Assembly (NCBI GenBank): GCA_022825925.1
Contig: JAJDVW010000022.1
Location: 124,001 to 188,000, forward strand
DNA from: Pseudomonadales bacterium
Lineage (GTDB): Bacteria > Pseudomonadota > Gammaproteobacteria > Pseudomonadales > Azotimanducaceae
DNA: 64,000 bases
Direction of reading: 5' to 3'
Positions 19,281 through 28,515 of the stretch are shown here, in pieces. Under the pieces are notes generated by a model that made no database searches, was not told where the DNA came from, and saw only the letters and a list, made by a program, of their open reading frames with translations. A program made the translations under genes and the position numbers. How positions within the stretch are numbered: position 1 is the stretch's first letter; each line of letters begins with the position of its first letter.

Positions 19281-20509
19281 TCAGCCAGCGTCCGCCGCCC
19301 CGCCGCAATACTCCAGAAACGCCCGCGTCTGCGCGTCCACCGCGTCCGTCCCGAGGACCAGCCCCTTCACCAGCCGCCCGGCGTTGGTTCCGAGGCCGAT
19401 CCCGTTGCCGTTGCCCACGAATCGCCGTCACGACGTTCTCGTGTTCCGGAACTTGGGTGACGATCGGCTGCCCGTGGACGGTCGCGCAGATGGGTCCGCC
19501 CCAGCAGCTTCGATCCGCACGTTGCCGAGGGACGGGTAGCGCCGGAGCATCTCCGCGTGGACGTGGCGGAACTTCGCCTCGTTGCGGTCCGGGGCCATGC
19601 GGTCGGGCGCCGGGGCCGGCGTGGTGCCCCCGCCGCCGAAGAAGAGGCGCCCGTCTCCCCGCAGGCGCTGGTAGAAGTGGTCCTCGTCCCGGTCGGCCGC
19701 CATGTCGTAGATGAGGAGGTCCCGGGCGCGCGGAGGACCGAGGGTCCTGGCCGTGTCTTCGTCCAGGGGTTCGGTGACGATCGTGTAGGTGTGCAGTAAC
19801 CCCGCAGGAACGGGAACTGGCCGGAGTAGGCGTTCAGGGCCAGCACGGCCTTCGGCGCGCGCAGCGTGCCCCCCGGCGTCGTCACCGTGACCCGCGGGCC
19901 GCCCTCGACCGACGTCACCGGCGTCCCCTCGTAGAGGCGCACGCCCTTGCGCAGCACGGCGTCGCGCAACCCGCGGACCATGCGATAGGGGTGCGCCCGC
20001 GCCTGGTCCTGCAGCACCACCGCGCCCCAGGTCCGGAAGGTGACGAGATCGAAGTCCTCGGCCGGGACCGAGCGTGCGGGGACGCCGAGCCCGGCGTAGT
20101 ACCCGGCGACGCGTCGTACCACCTCCGCTTCCGCCTCCGTGGCCGCCGGCAGCCAGAACGGGCAGCGCGCGAAGTCGCAGTCGATGTCCTCCCTGGCCAG
20201 CAGTTCCTCGATCCAGTCGAGACAGCCGTGCGCCCACGCGGCGAGCACGTGCGGTTCGTTGCTGCCGTAGTTCCACATGTGCGGCGTGAGATGGCCCATG
20301 TGCCGTCCGCTCGAGGCGAAGCCCACGTGGTCGCGCTCGACGACGGCGACCTCGAGTCCTGCCTCGCGCAGGACGTACGCGCAGGAGAGCCCGACGATCC
20401 CGGCGCCGACGATCACGACGTCCGCGGTGCCGTCCTCGGTCAACGCCGCCGTCCGCGCGGGGCGCGGCTCGTCGGCGAAGAAGTTCGTGCTGAACGGTAG
20501 GGTCTGCAT
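19281..20509 (-). pseudogene. FAD-dependent oxidoreductase (DAO family), disrupted by about three frameshifts
   Basis: VVIVGAGIVGLSCAYVLREAGLEVAVVERDHVGFASSGRHMGHLTPHMW intact; homology then changes frame near 19.80, 19.51 and 19.41 kb. Confidence 0.75.
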
Positions 20510-20520
20510 GGTCTGCTCCT

Positions 20521-21315
20521 TCAGTCGATGTCGCGCGCCGAGTCGTACACGCCGTCGACGTAGTCCACCACGATGCGGTCGAAGGCCTCGGGCTGTTCGT
20601 AGAGCGGCCAGTGTCCGCAGTCCTCGAGGATCGCCAGTTCGCAGGACGGCATGCTGCCCTGGAAGAACGTGTGGTTGCGCACGGGCGTGATCGGGTCGTC
20701 CGCCCCGCACACCGCGAGACACGGCGTGCGGACGGCCCAGAGCCGGGACAGGAAGTCGAACGAGTCGTCCGCGATCCAGTCCCGGTAGACGAGTTCCGGC
20801 GAGACGTCGCCGAGATCCCGGTAGACCCGGTCGATGACGCTGTCGGGGGTGCTCGGCGAGAAGGTCCAGCGGCGGTCCAGGGGAGGGACTTCGGCGCCCG
20901 CGGCCGCGAGGCGCGCGCTCTCGAGCACTTCGGGAGCGACCCGCAGACGCCCGCCGGTGTCGACGAGCACCATCGCCGCGAGCCTGGCCGGGTGGTAGAC
21001 CGCATGGGTGAGCGCGATCGCGCCGCCGAGCGAGTGCCCCACGATGACGAAGCGGTCCCAGCCGAGACCGTCGGCGAGGCTCTCGATGACGAACGCGTGG
21101 TCAGCCGTGCCCCGGAAGCCCGCTCCGCCGGATCTGCCATGGCCGGCGAGGTCGACGCAGACGTACTGGCAGTCGGACGGCAGGGCCTGGCAGTGCCTTT
21201 CCCACACGCGGGCGTTGCAGCCGGTGCCATGGACGTACAGCAGGCGCTTCGGTGCGTCCCGGGGACCTCCCTGGACGAAGTGGATGTCGAGTCCGTCGAT
21301 CCGGTGGTTTGGCAT
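20521..21315 (-). CDS. Alpha/beta hydrolase
   Basis: YVHGTGCNARVWE, VIVGHSLGGAIAL nucleophile elbow, EDCGHWPLYEQPEAF. Confidence 0.85.
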   Translation of the reverse strand: MPNHRIDGLDIHFVQGGPRDAPKRLLYVHGTGCNARVWERHCQALPSDCQYVCVDLAGHGRSGGAGFRGTADHAFVIESLADGLGWDRFVIVGHSLGGAIALTHAVYHPARLAAMVLVDTGGRLRVAPEVLESARLAAAGAEVPPLDRRWTFSPSTPDSVIDRVYRDLGDVSPELVYRDWIADDSFDFLSRLWAVRTPCLAVCGADDPITPVRNHTFFQGSMPSCELAILEDCGHWPLYEQPEAFDRIVVDYVDGVYDSARDID

Positions 21316-21331
21316 GTGCGAGAGCCCTCTG

Positions 21332-22522
21332 CTACGGCGACGGGTACGCGTGCGCCCGCGCGACCGTCTCGTCGAGTTCCACGCCCAGTCCCGGTGTGCT
21401 GGGCGGGATGATGAAGCCGTCCTCCCACTCGAATGGGCGTGTCAGGAGCTCGGCGTGAAAGCCGTCCAGCCGGCCGATGCTCTCCTGGATCAGGAAGTTG
21501 GGGGAGCAGGTGTCGAGCTGGACGTTGGCGGCCAGCTCGATCGGCCCGCAGTACAGGTGCGGCGCGACCTGGGCGTAGTGGGCTTCGGCCATCCCGGCGA
21601 TCTTCTTCGCCTCGAGGATGCCGCCGACGCGTCCGAGGGCCGGCTGCAGGATCGTTGCGGCCTGCTGTTCGAGCAGCAGCCGGAACTCGTACTTGGTGGC
21701 CAGTCGTTCACCGGTGGCGACCGGGATGGTCGTGTGGCGTGCGACGCGCGCCATCTCGTCCACGTTTTCCGGCGGCACCGGCTCCTCGAACCAGAGCGGA
21801 TCGAACCGCTCGACGCGCCGCGCGAAACGCACCGCGGCCGAGGTGGTGGTCTGGCCGTGGGTCCCGATCAGGATGTCGCACCGGCCCCCCACGGCCTCGC
21901 GCACGCTGCGCACCACGGCTTCCGCGTTGTCGAACCGGTCCAGGGGCGGTTCGCGCGGGTCTTCGTTGCCCATGGCGTCGATCAGGGGATCGAACTTGAC
22001 GGCGGTGAAGCCCTGCTCCACGCAGGCGGCTGCGCTGCTGGCCGCCTGTTCCGGATCGGTGAACGGCGAACGCCGGGGGCGGGTATCGGGCTCCGGATCG
22101 AGAGGGGGATACAGGTAGGTGTAGGAGCGCAGCCGGTCGTGATATCTGCCACCGAGCAGGTTGTAGACCGGCTGTTCGAGCGCCTTGCCGACGATGTCCC
22201 AGCAGGCCATCTCCAACGCGCTCAGGACCCCGAGCACGGCGTGGTCGGGATGCTGGTGGGCGACCAGGCGTTCGTACCCGTCTCCGTAGTACGCGTGGCG
22301 CCACAGCCGTTCGATCTGAAACGGATCCCGGCCGACGGCATAGGTCTCGCCGAAGTCCTCGATCATGCTGGCCACCGTGAGCGGATGGAAGGGCACCTGG
22401 TAGACCTCGCCGTAGCCGTGGATGCCGTTGTCGGCGGTCAGCTTGACGAATATCCAGCAGCGGCCGCCCCGGTGCGGCGGTGGCGTGGCGACGACGAACG
22501 TTTCTACGTCGGTGATCTTCAA
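21332..22522 (-). CDS. Mandelate racemase/muconate lactonizing enzyme (enolase superfamily)
   Basis: LKITDVETFVVATPP (TTG start), AVKFDPL, FEEPVPPEN, ATGERLATKYEF. Confidence 0.87.
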   Translation of the reverse strand: MKITDVETFVVATPPPHRGGRCWIFVKLTADNGIHGYGEVYQVPFHPLTVASMIEDFGETYAVGRDPFQIERLWRHAYYGDGYERLVAHQHPDHAVLGVLSALEMACWDIVGKALEQPVYNLLGGRYHDRLRSYTYLYPPLDPEPDTRPRRSPFTDPEQAASSAAACVEQGFTAVKFDPLIDAMGNEDPREPPLDRFDNAEAVVRSVREAVGGRCDILIGTHGQTTTSAAVRFARRVERFDPLWFEEPVPPENVDEMARVARHTTIPVATGERLATKYEFRLLLEQQAATILQPALGRVGGILEAKKIAGMAEAHYAQVAPHLYCGPIELAANVQLDTCSPNFLIQESIGRLDGFHAELLTRPFEWEDGFIIPPSTPGLGVELDETVARAHAYPSP

Positions 22523-22618
22523 GGCGGCCTCCCGGGGCGATACGTCACGCGACGACCATAACGGAAGCGGCGTCCGGGCGGCTACAATCGACCCGATTCG
22601 TCGGAGGAGGGCCAGGTC

Positions 22619-23095
22619 ATGCGGCTCAACGTGAACGGCAAGGAGCACGAACTCGAAGGCGTCGACCCGAACGCGCCCCTCCTTTGGGTGCTGCGCGACG
22701 GGCTGGGCCTGGTCGGGGCCAAGTTCGGCTGCGGCATCAGCCAGTGCGGCGCCTGTACGGTGCTGGTGGACGGCCAGCCGGTCCGCTCGTGCTCGTATCC
22801 GGTGGCCGCCGCGGTGGAGGCGGAGGTGTCCACGGTGGAAGGTTTCGCCGGGCCCGATGGCGAGTTGAGCGCGGTGCAGCAGGCCTGGGTCAACCTCGAC
22901 GTCGCCCAGTGCGGCTACTGCCAGGCGGGTCAGATCATGGCGGCCGAAGCGCTGCTGCGGGAGAACCCCTCGCCGAGCGACGCCGACATCGACCGGGCCA
23001 TGGCCCCGAACCTCTGCCGTTGCGGGACGTATCTCCGCATTCGCGAGGCGATCAGGACGGCAGCCGCGAAACGTACGGAAGGAGGGCAGTCATGA
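22619..23095 (+). CDS. iorA: (2Fe-2S)-binding subunit, isoquinoline 1-oxidoreductase alpha type
   Basis: GAKFGCGISQCGACTVLVDGQPVRSC; CGYCQAGQIM; MAPNLCRCGTYLRI. Confidence 0.85.
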   Translation: MRLNVNGKEHELEGVDPNAPLLWVLRDGLGLVGAKFGCGISQCGACTVLVDGQPVRSCSYPVAAAVEAEVSTVEGFAGPDGELSAVQQAWVNLDVAQCGYCQAGQIMAAEALLRENPSPSDADIDRAMAPNLCRCGTYLRIREAIRTAAAKRTEGGQS

Positions 23096-25332
23096 AGCGC
23101 GCTTTCGATACGGCAGGGGACCTTGCGGTCGACGTCGAAGCGGCGGTCGACGGGATGGAGACGCCCTCCATCGCAAAGATCGGCCGGCGCGACTTCCTCA
23201 AGCTCACCGGCCTGGCCGGCGGCGGGTTGATGCTCTCGTTCACGGGCCTGCGGGCCGCCGCGACGGGCGGCGCGCTGCACCCGAACGGGTTCCTGCGCAT
23301 CGACTCGGAAGGCATCACGCTCTACGCCAAGAACCCGGAGATCGGCCAGGGCGTCAAGACGTCGCTGCCGATGATCGTCGCCGAGGAACTGGACGCGGCC
23401 TGGGAGGACGTCGCGGTCGTCCAGTCCCCGATCGACGCCGCCACCTACGGACCGCAGGCGGCCGGCGGATCGAACTCGGTCCGTGTGAACTGGGACCTGC
23501 TGCGGACGGCCGGAGCCACCGCCCGCGCCATGCTGGTCGGCGCCGCCGCGGTGCGTCTCGGGGTCCCGCCGGCTGAACTTGCCACGCGGGACAGTCACGT
23601 CGTACACGAACGGACGGGCGCCCGGCTCGCCTACACGGAATTGGCGGACGCGGCCGCCGCGATGCCGGTGCCGGACGCGGGCACGCTGCCGCTGAAGTCC
23701 CCCGACCAGTTCCGCCTGCTCGGCACGCGTATCACCGGTGTCGACAACGAGGCCCTGGTACGCGGCGAGCCGCTGTTCGGCATCGATCAGTACCTGCCGG
23801 GAATGAAGTACGCGGTGTACCAGAAGTGCCCTGCCCAGGGCGGGCGCGTCAAGTCCTTCAATGAAAGTGAAATCAAGGCGTTGCCGGGTGTACAGGATGT
23901 GTTTTCTCTGGAAGGGAACGGCAATCCCCTGGAACTGATGCCCGGCGTCGCGATCGTGGCCGATTCCACCTGGGCGGCCCTCGCGGCGAAGCGGCAGCTC
24001 CGGGTGGACTGGGACGAGAGCACCGCCGCCCGGGACAGTTGGAGCGACGCCGTGGCGCAGGCCGGGCGGCTCCGTCACGAGGCCGGTGCGACCCGGGTCG
24101 TGGATGCCGGGGACGTCGACGCCGCCCTCGCCGCGGGCGCGCAGCGCCTCGAGTCCTTCTACACCTACCACTTCGCGAGCCACGCCCAGCTCGAACCGCA
24201 GAACTGCGTGGCCCGGTTCGCGAACGGGGCCGTCGAACTCTGGGCGCCGACCCAGACCCCGCACCGCGGCATCGGCAACGTCGCGAGCACCCTGGGTATC
24301 GCGCCCGAGCGTGTGACGGTCCACCAGACGCGCTGCGGCGGCGGCTTCGGGCGCCGGCTGTACAACGACTTCATGTGCGAGGCGGCCGCCATCGCGGCCC
24401 GCGTCGACGCGCCGGTCAAGCTGCAGTGGACGCGCGAAGACGACATGTCGCACGACCTGTTCCGGGCGGGCGGCTTCCACCAGCTCGAAGGGTCGCTCGA
24501 CGGCGAGGGCAGGGTTTCCGGCCTTCGGGACCACTTCATCACCTTCGCCGACCGGGGCCGCCCGGTCAGCGGCGGGAGCTTCAGGCCCGGCGTCTTCCCG
24601 ACCGGCCTCATCGACAACCTGCGTCTCGAGGAGACGGCGCTCGAATGGCGCACCCGGTGCGGGGCGTGGCGGGCCCCGTTCTCCAACGTCTTCGGTTTCG
24701 TCATCGAGAGCTTCATCCACGAACTGGCGACGGCCGCCGGACGCGATCACCTGGAGGTGATGCTCGAGATCTTCGGGGAACCGCGCTGGCTGGAGCCGGG
24801 GAATCCCCGGGCGCTGCACACGGGCCGCGCCGCCGGCGTCGTCCGGCTCGCGACGGAGAAGGCCGGTTGGGGCCGCCCCATGCCCGCCGGCCGGGGCCTC
24901 GGCCTCGCGTTTTACTTCAGCCACGCCGGCCACGTCGCCGAGGTGGCCGACGTCAGCGTGGATGCCGGGAAGAAGATCAAGGTGCACCGCGTCACGGTCG
25001 CCGCCGACGTGGGCCCGATCGTCAACCTCTCCGGGGCCGAGAACCAGCTCGAGGGGTCGGTGATCGACGGGTTGTCCACCATGGCCGGCCTGTCGGTGAC
25101 GTTCGAGAACGGCCGCGTCGAGCAGTCCAACTTCGACGCGTACCCCATGCTGCGGATGCCCGATGCGCCGCAGGTCGACGTCCACTTCGTGGCGAGCGAC
25201 TTCCCGCCGAGCGGCCTCGGCGAACCCGGCCTGCCGCCGCTGGCGCCCGCCGTGTGCAACGCGGTCTTCGCGGCCACCGGGCACCGCATCCGCACGCTGC
25301 CGATCAGCGAAGAAGGGTTCTCGATCGGATAG
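23092..25332 (+). CDS. iorB: Molybdopterin-binding oxidoreductase large subunit, isoquinoline 1-oxidoreductase beta type, Tat signal
   Basis: IGRRDFLKLTGLAGGGLMLSF Tat motif; APTQTPHRGIGNVASTLGI; CGGGFGRRLYNDF; 4-nt overlap with iorA. Confidence 0.88.
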   Translation: MKRAFDTAGDLAVDVEAAVDGMETPSIAKIGRRDFLKLTGLAGGGLMLSFTGLRAAATGGALHPNGFLRIDSEGITLYAKNPEIGQGVKTSLPMIVAEELDAAWEDVAVVQSPIDAATYGPQAAGGSNSVRVNWDLLRTAGATARAMLVGAAAVRLGVPPAELATRDSHVVHERTGARLAYTELADAAAAMPVPDAGTLPLKSPDQFRLLGTRITGVDNEALVRGEPLFGIDQYLPGMKYAVYQKCPAQGGRVKSFNESEIKALPGVQDVFSLEGNGNPLELMPGVAIVADSTWAALAAKRQLRVDWDESTAARDSWSDAVAQAGRLRHEAGATRVVDAGDVDAALAAGAQRLESFYTYHFASHAQLEPQNCVARFANGAVELWAPTQTPHRGIGNVASTLGIAPERVTVHQTRCGGGFGRRLYNDFMCEAAAIAARVDAPVKLQWTREDDMSHDLFRAGGFHQLEGSLDGEGRVSGLRDHFITFADRGRPVSGGSFRPGVFPTGLIDNLRLEETALEWRTRCGAWRAPFSNVFGFVIESFIHELATAAGRDHLEVMLEIFGEPRWLEPGNPRALHTGRAAGVVRLATEKAGWGRPMPAGRGLGLAFYFSHAGHVAEVADVSVDAGKKIKVHRVTVAADVGPIVNLSGAENQLEGSVIDGLSTMAGLSVTFENGRVEQSNFDAYPMLRMPDAPQVDVHFVASDFPPSGLGEPGLPPLAPAVCNAVFAATGHRIRTLPISEEGFSIG

Positions 25333-25380
25333 GCGCGCGCCAACATGCCGAACAGCCGCCGCAACCGCCGCTCGAGATCA

Positions 25381-25583
25381 TGACCTGGGTGGGCACCAAG
25401 GGGTTCAACTGCGAGGCGACGCTGGAGTACCTCGGCTTCCTGGAGGGCTTGAGCGTTCCCGCGGAACGGCTGATCGCGCCGGGCGTGGACCACAACCCAT
25501 ACTGGTTCTACGAGATGCTGGGCGTGGAGCTGTTGCGATTCCACGACCGGCACTGGGGCACGGCCGAGGCGCCTGCGCCGTAG
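25381..25583 (+). pseudogene. C-terminal fragment of a putative esterase/hydrolase
   Basis: TWVGTKGFNCEATLEYLGFLEGLSVPAERLIAPGVDHNPYWFYEMLGVELLRFHDRHW; no 5' part present. Confidence 0.5.
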
Positions 25584-25645
25584 GAGTTTCGCGCCAGCGA
25601 AACTCCCACCCATCCGCCCCGATGGGCCGCGACCGGCAGGTCGCG
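25583..25645. repeat. Three consecutive hairpins between convergent genes (REP-like)
   Basis: GGAGTTTCGC-gcca-GCGAAACTCC; CCCATC-cgcccc-GATGGG; CGCGACC-ggca-GGTCGCG. Confidence 0.6.
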
Positions 25646-25648
25646 CGG

Positions 25649-26467
25649 TTAGCCCACCGCAAGGGTGTCGCCGACGCGGATCGTCGCTTCCCCTTCAACG
25701 CCCATGTAGGCGCCGAACAGCACGCCTCCCCCGTAACCGTCTTCACGGTGGCGGTAGGACCTGAGCGTTTGCAGGGGCTCGGGGCTCCGCTCGCCGGTTT
25801 CCTGGTCCGTGCACGTCACGGCGCACCGCTCGCAGTGCGTCGCGCGGACGAGGCGCAGGGCATCGTTGTGCAGGTCCGAGACGGCGTCTTCGGCGAAGGC
25901 GCCAAGGCCGTCGATGACGACGTTCGGCCGGAACCGGTTCATCGGTATCGGCGTGTCGAGGCGCGCGTTCAGGTCGGCGAGGGATGCCTCGTTGGTGACG
26001 AGAATCGGAGCCACGTCGACGAAACGCGACTGGTCGATGCCGTCCACCACGGCGAACTCCTCGAGGGGGACGGACCGGCGAAAGGTCGACTGCAGCGCCG
26101 CTATCCGGAGGTCCGTTCCAACGGCCCGCGAGATCCACCCGGCGACCGCGTCGCCCTGGTCTACGACCGGCACGCTGTTGCCGTAGTAGGCGACCGTGGA
26201 ACCCGCGCCATGTGCGGTGACGGTGTGGACGAAGGACGCGCCGTCGGCGGCATGGAACGCGATCGTGGTTGGGCTGACCCGCCGGGTGGCGACCGTCGCG
26301 AGCTTGGGCAGCCGGGCCTGGTTCACGGGCTTGCCCTGGACCAGGACGATGAGCTGGCGGTCGCCGTCGACCCCCGTCGGCGAGATCGTGGCCGACTCGA
26401 CAGCCGTGCCGCGGCAGCTCTTGACCGGGTAGGTGTAGAGTGCGGTCACCTGACAGCGCTTGGGCAA
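25649..26467 (-). CDS. MOSC domain protein
   Basis: ALYTYPVKSCRGTAVESATISPTGVDGDRQ; MNRFRPNVVIDG; CERCAVTCTDQETGERSPEPLQTLRSYR. Confidence 0.9.
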   Translation of the reverse strand: MPKRCQVTALYTYPVKSCRGTAVESATISPTGVDGDRQLIVLVQGKPVNQARLPKLATVATRRVSPTTIAFHAADGASFVHTVTAHGAGSTVAYYGNSVPVVDQGDAVAGWISRAVGTDLRIAALQSTFRRSVPLEEFAVVDGIDQSRFVDVAPILVTNEASLADLNARLDTPIPMNRFRPNVVIDGLGAFAEDAVSDLHNDALRLVRATHCERCAVTCTDQETGERSPEPLQTLRSYRHREDGYGGGVLFGAYMGVEGEATIRVGDTLAVG

Positions 26468-26499
26468 GTTGGGTTCCTCTGCGTCGATCGGAGAGAGGC

Positions 26500-27492
26500 A
26501 TGGACGAGGCGCGACTCGCGAGAGTCTACACGCCCTTGGCCCGGCGGGTGCTCGAGGAGTGGGGGCTCGCCACCGCCGAGGTCGAGTTCGTCCATGTCAT
26601 GGAGAACGTCACGTTCCGGGCGGAGCTTGGCGGGCGGAAGTACGCACTCCGGTTCCACCGGCCGGGTTACAACACCCTTGAGGAGATGGTCTCGGAGCGG
26701 CTTTGGCTGCGCGCCCTGGCGGCGGCGGGGCTGAACGTTCCGCACGGTGTCCCGACGCCGGATGGCCGGGAGTTCGTGGCGGTCGGGGTCGACGGAGAGG
26801 AGCGGCTGGTCGGCCTGGCGCGCTGGGTGGAGGGGAAGCCCCTCGACCGGATTCTGGCCGGGACCGACGACGTCGAGCGGATCGAGGGACACTTCGAGGC
26901 GATCGGACGCCTCGCGGCCGGGCTGCACGACGCGTCCTCGGCATGGGCGCCGCCGCCGGAGTTCACCCGGCGCGCCTGGGACGCCGACGGCCTCGTCGGG
27001 GAGTCGCCGCTGTGGGGGCGCTTCTGGGAGGTGCCGGACTTCTCCGCGCAAGAGTGCCGGATCCTGGCGCGGGCGCGCACGCTGATTCGTGAGCGGCTTC
27101 TGGAGTATGGCGCCGGTCGCTCGACCTACGGGATCATCCATGCCGACCTGCATCCCGGCAACGTGCTCGTCGACGGCGAGCACACCCGGCTCATCGACTT
27201 CGACGACGCGGGGTTCGGCTGGCACGTGCACGAACTGGCGGTCGCGCTCTTCAACAACCAGACCTCGCCCCACTTCGGGGCGATGCAAAGGGGGCTGGTT
27301 CGCGGCTACCGGAGCCGGCGCGAACCCGCCGACGAGGACCTGGCGCTGTTGCCGCTCTTCCTGCTGATGCGGAACCTGATGGTGATCGGCTGGGTCGAGC
27401 AGCGCCCGGAGTTGGGCGCCCCGGTCCGTCGGTTCCGCGACAGCGTGAAGGCGAGCGCCCTGGCGCGGATCGAGGCGCTCGGCCTGGCGTAG
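26500..27492 (+). CDS. Aminoglycoside phosphotransferase / SrkA-like kinase
   Basis: YGIIHADLHPGNVLVDGEHTRLIDFDDAGFGWHVHELA; ATG at 26500 after gagagag. Confidence 0.88.
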   Translation: MDEARLARVYTPLARRVLEEWGLATAEVEFVHVMENVTFRAELGGRKYALRFHRPGYNTLEEMVSERLWLRALAAAGLNVPHGVPTPDGREFVAVGVDGEERLVGLARWVEGKPLDRILAGTDDVERIEGHFEAIGRLAAGLHDASSAWAPPPEFTRRAWDADGLVGESPLWGRFWEVPDFSAQECRILARARTLIRERLLEYGAGRSTYGIIHADLHPGNVLVDGEHTRLIDFDDAGFGWHVHELAVALFNNQTSPHFGAMQRGLVRGYRSRREPADEDLALLPLFLLMRNLMVIGWVEQRPELGAPVRRFRDSVKASALARIEALGLA

Positions 27493-27502
27493 GGCCTTCC
27501 GG

Positions 27503-28462
27503 TCAGTCGTACCAACCCGTCGCCATTCGCCCCATCTGGGCGAAGTCCGGTCCTTCCCGCTGCCACCCGTACGCGTCGTCGACCGCCAGCAAACGCTTGA
27601 AGCGTTCGTCGTTGGCGTGGCGATCGAGCACTTCCCGGGGCACCACGTCCTTGTGGCGTTCCTGGGTCACGACGTGACTCCGTGCGAAATAAACCGCCAG
27701 ATTCATCCGCACGCCCGGGATCTCCCGCTCGAACGAACCGTGCCAGGTGTGCCCATGCCACACCACGCAGTCGCCGGGCGCCAGGTCCGCGGGCACCGCC
27801 GCGGGATTGCACTGCTCGCCGGTCAGGGCGGACTCCGCCAGCGTCGGCTGGCGCGCGTACTTGTGGCTGCCCGGCACCAGGGCGGTCGCACCCGCTTCGC
27901 GGGTGTAAGGCGTCAACGCGTAGTTCACGTTGGCGGTCTGGGCGTGGGTGGCGAACGGCTGCGGTCCCCTCGTGTCCGCGTGCAATGCCACGATGCCGGT
28001 CGGGCCCGGGGCCTTGAAGTGACAGCCGAGGCTGGACAGCACGCAGCTCTCGCCCACCAGGTAGCTCACGATGGCCAGGGGTTCCTCGGCCATCAGGATT
28101 TCTTCGAACACCGGGTCTTCGTACAGCATGTAGTGCAGGTAGTCCATGCTGGCGCCCATGGAGCTCTGGAAGTCGGTGGCCGTTTCGATGTCGACTCGCT
28201 GGCCGGTGTTCTCCTCGACCCGGTTCAACAGCGCGCTTTTGGCACGCTCGACCTGGTCCTCGGACAACACCCCGCGGATGGTGGTGTACCCCTGCGTATC
28301 GAGTTCGACGAGGTTGTCGCCGAGACCCAGCCGGTCGATGGTGGCCAACGTACGCGCCAGCGCCTGCTTGTCCAATCCGTCGACCGACGATGCGACGATT
28401 CGCTCAACCGGCCGCGTCGCCGATTCGTGTTGGTCCGTTACTTCGGTCACTTGCTCGGACAT
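27503..28462 (-). CDS. Phytanoyl-CoA dioxygenase family protein
   Basis: GIVALHADTRGPQPF, ATALVPGSHKYARQPT, DCVVWHGHTWHGSFEREIPGVRMNLAVYFARSH. Confidence 0.87.
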   Translation of the reverse strand: MSEQVTEVTDQHESATRPVERIVASSVDGLDKQALARTLATIDRLGLGDNLVELDTQGYTTIRGVLSEDQVERAKSALLNRVEENTGQRVDIETATDFQSSMGASMDYLHYMLYEDPVFEEILMAEEPLAIVSYLVGESCVLSSLGCHFKAPGPTGIVALHADTRGPQPFATHAQTANVNYALTPYTREAGATALVPGSHKYARQPTLAESALTGEQCNPAAVPADLAPGDCVVWHGHTWHGSFEREIPGVRMNLAVYFARSHVVTQERHKDVVPREVLDRHANDERFKRLLAVDDAYGWQREGPDFAQMGRMATGWYD

Positions 28463-28515
28463 GGCAGCCCCCCGTTTCCTGATGCGCTGCATGACGCCAC
28501 GGCCGGGAGCCGTTG

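Noticed and set aside
22930-25284. 784-aa minus-strand ORF opposite iorAB
   Set aside because: Shadow ORF; the plus strand carries clear molybdenum hydroxylase motifs
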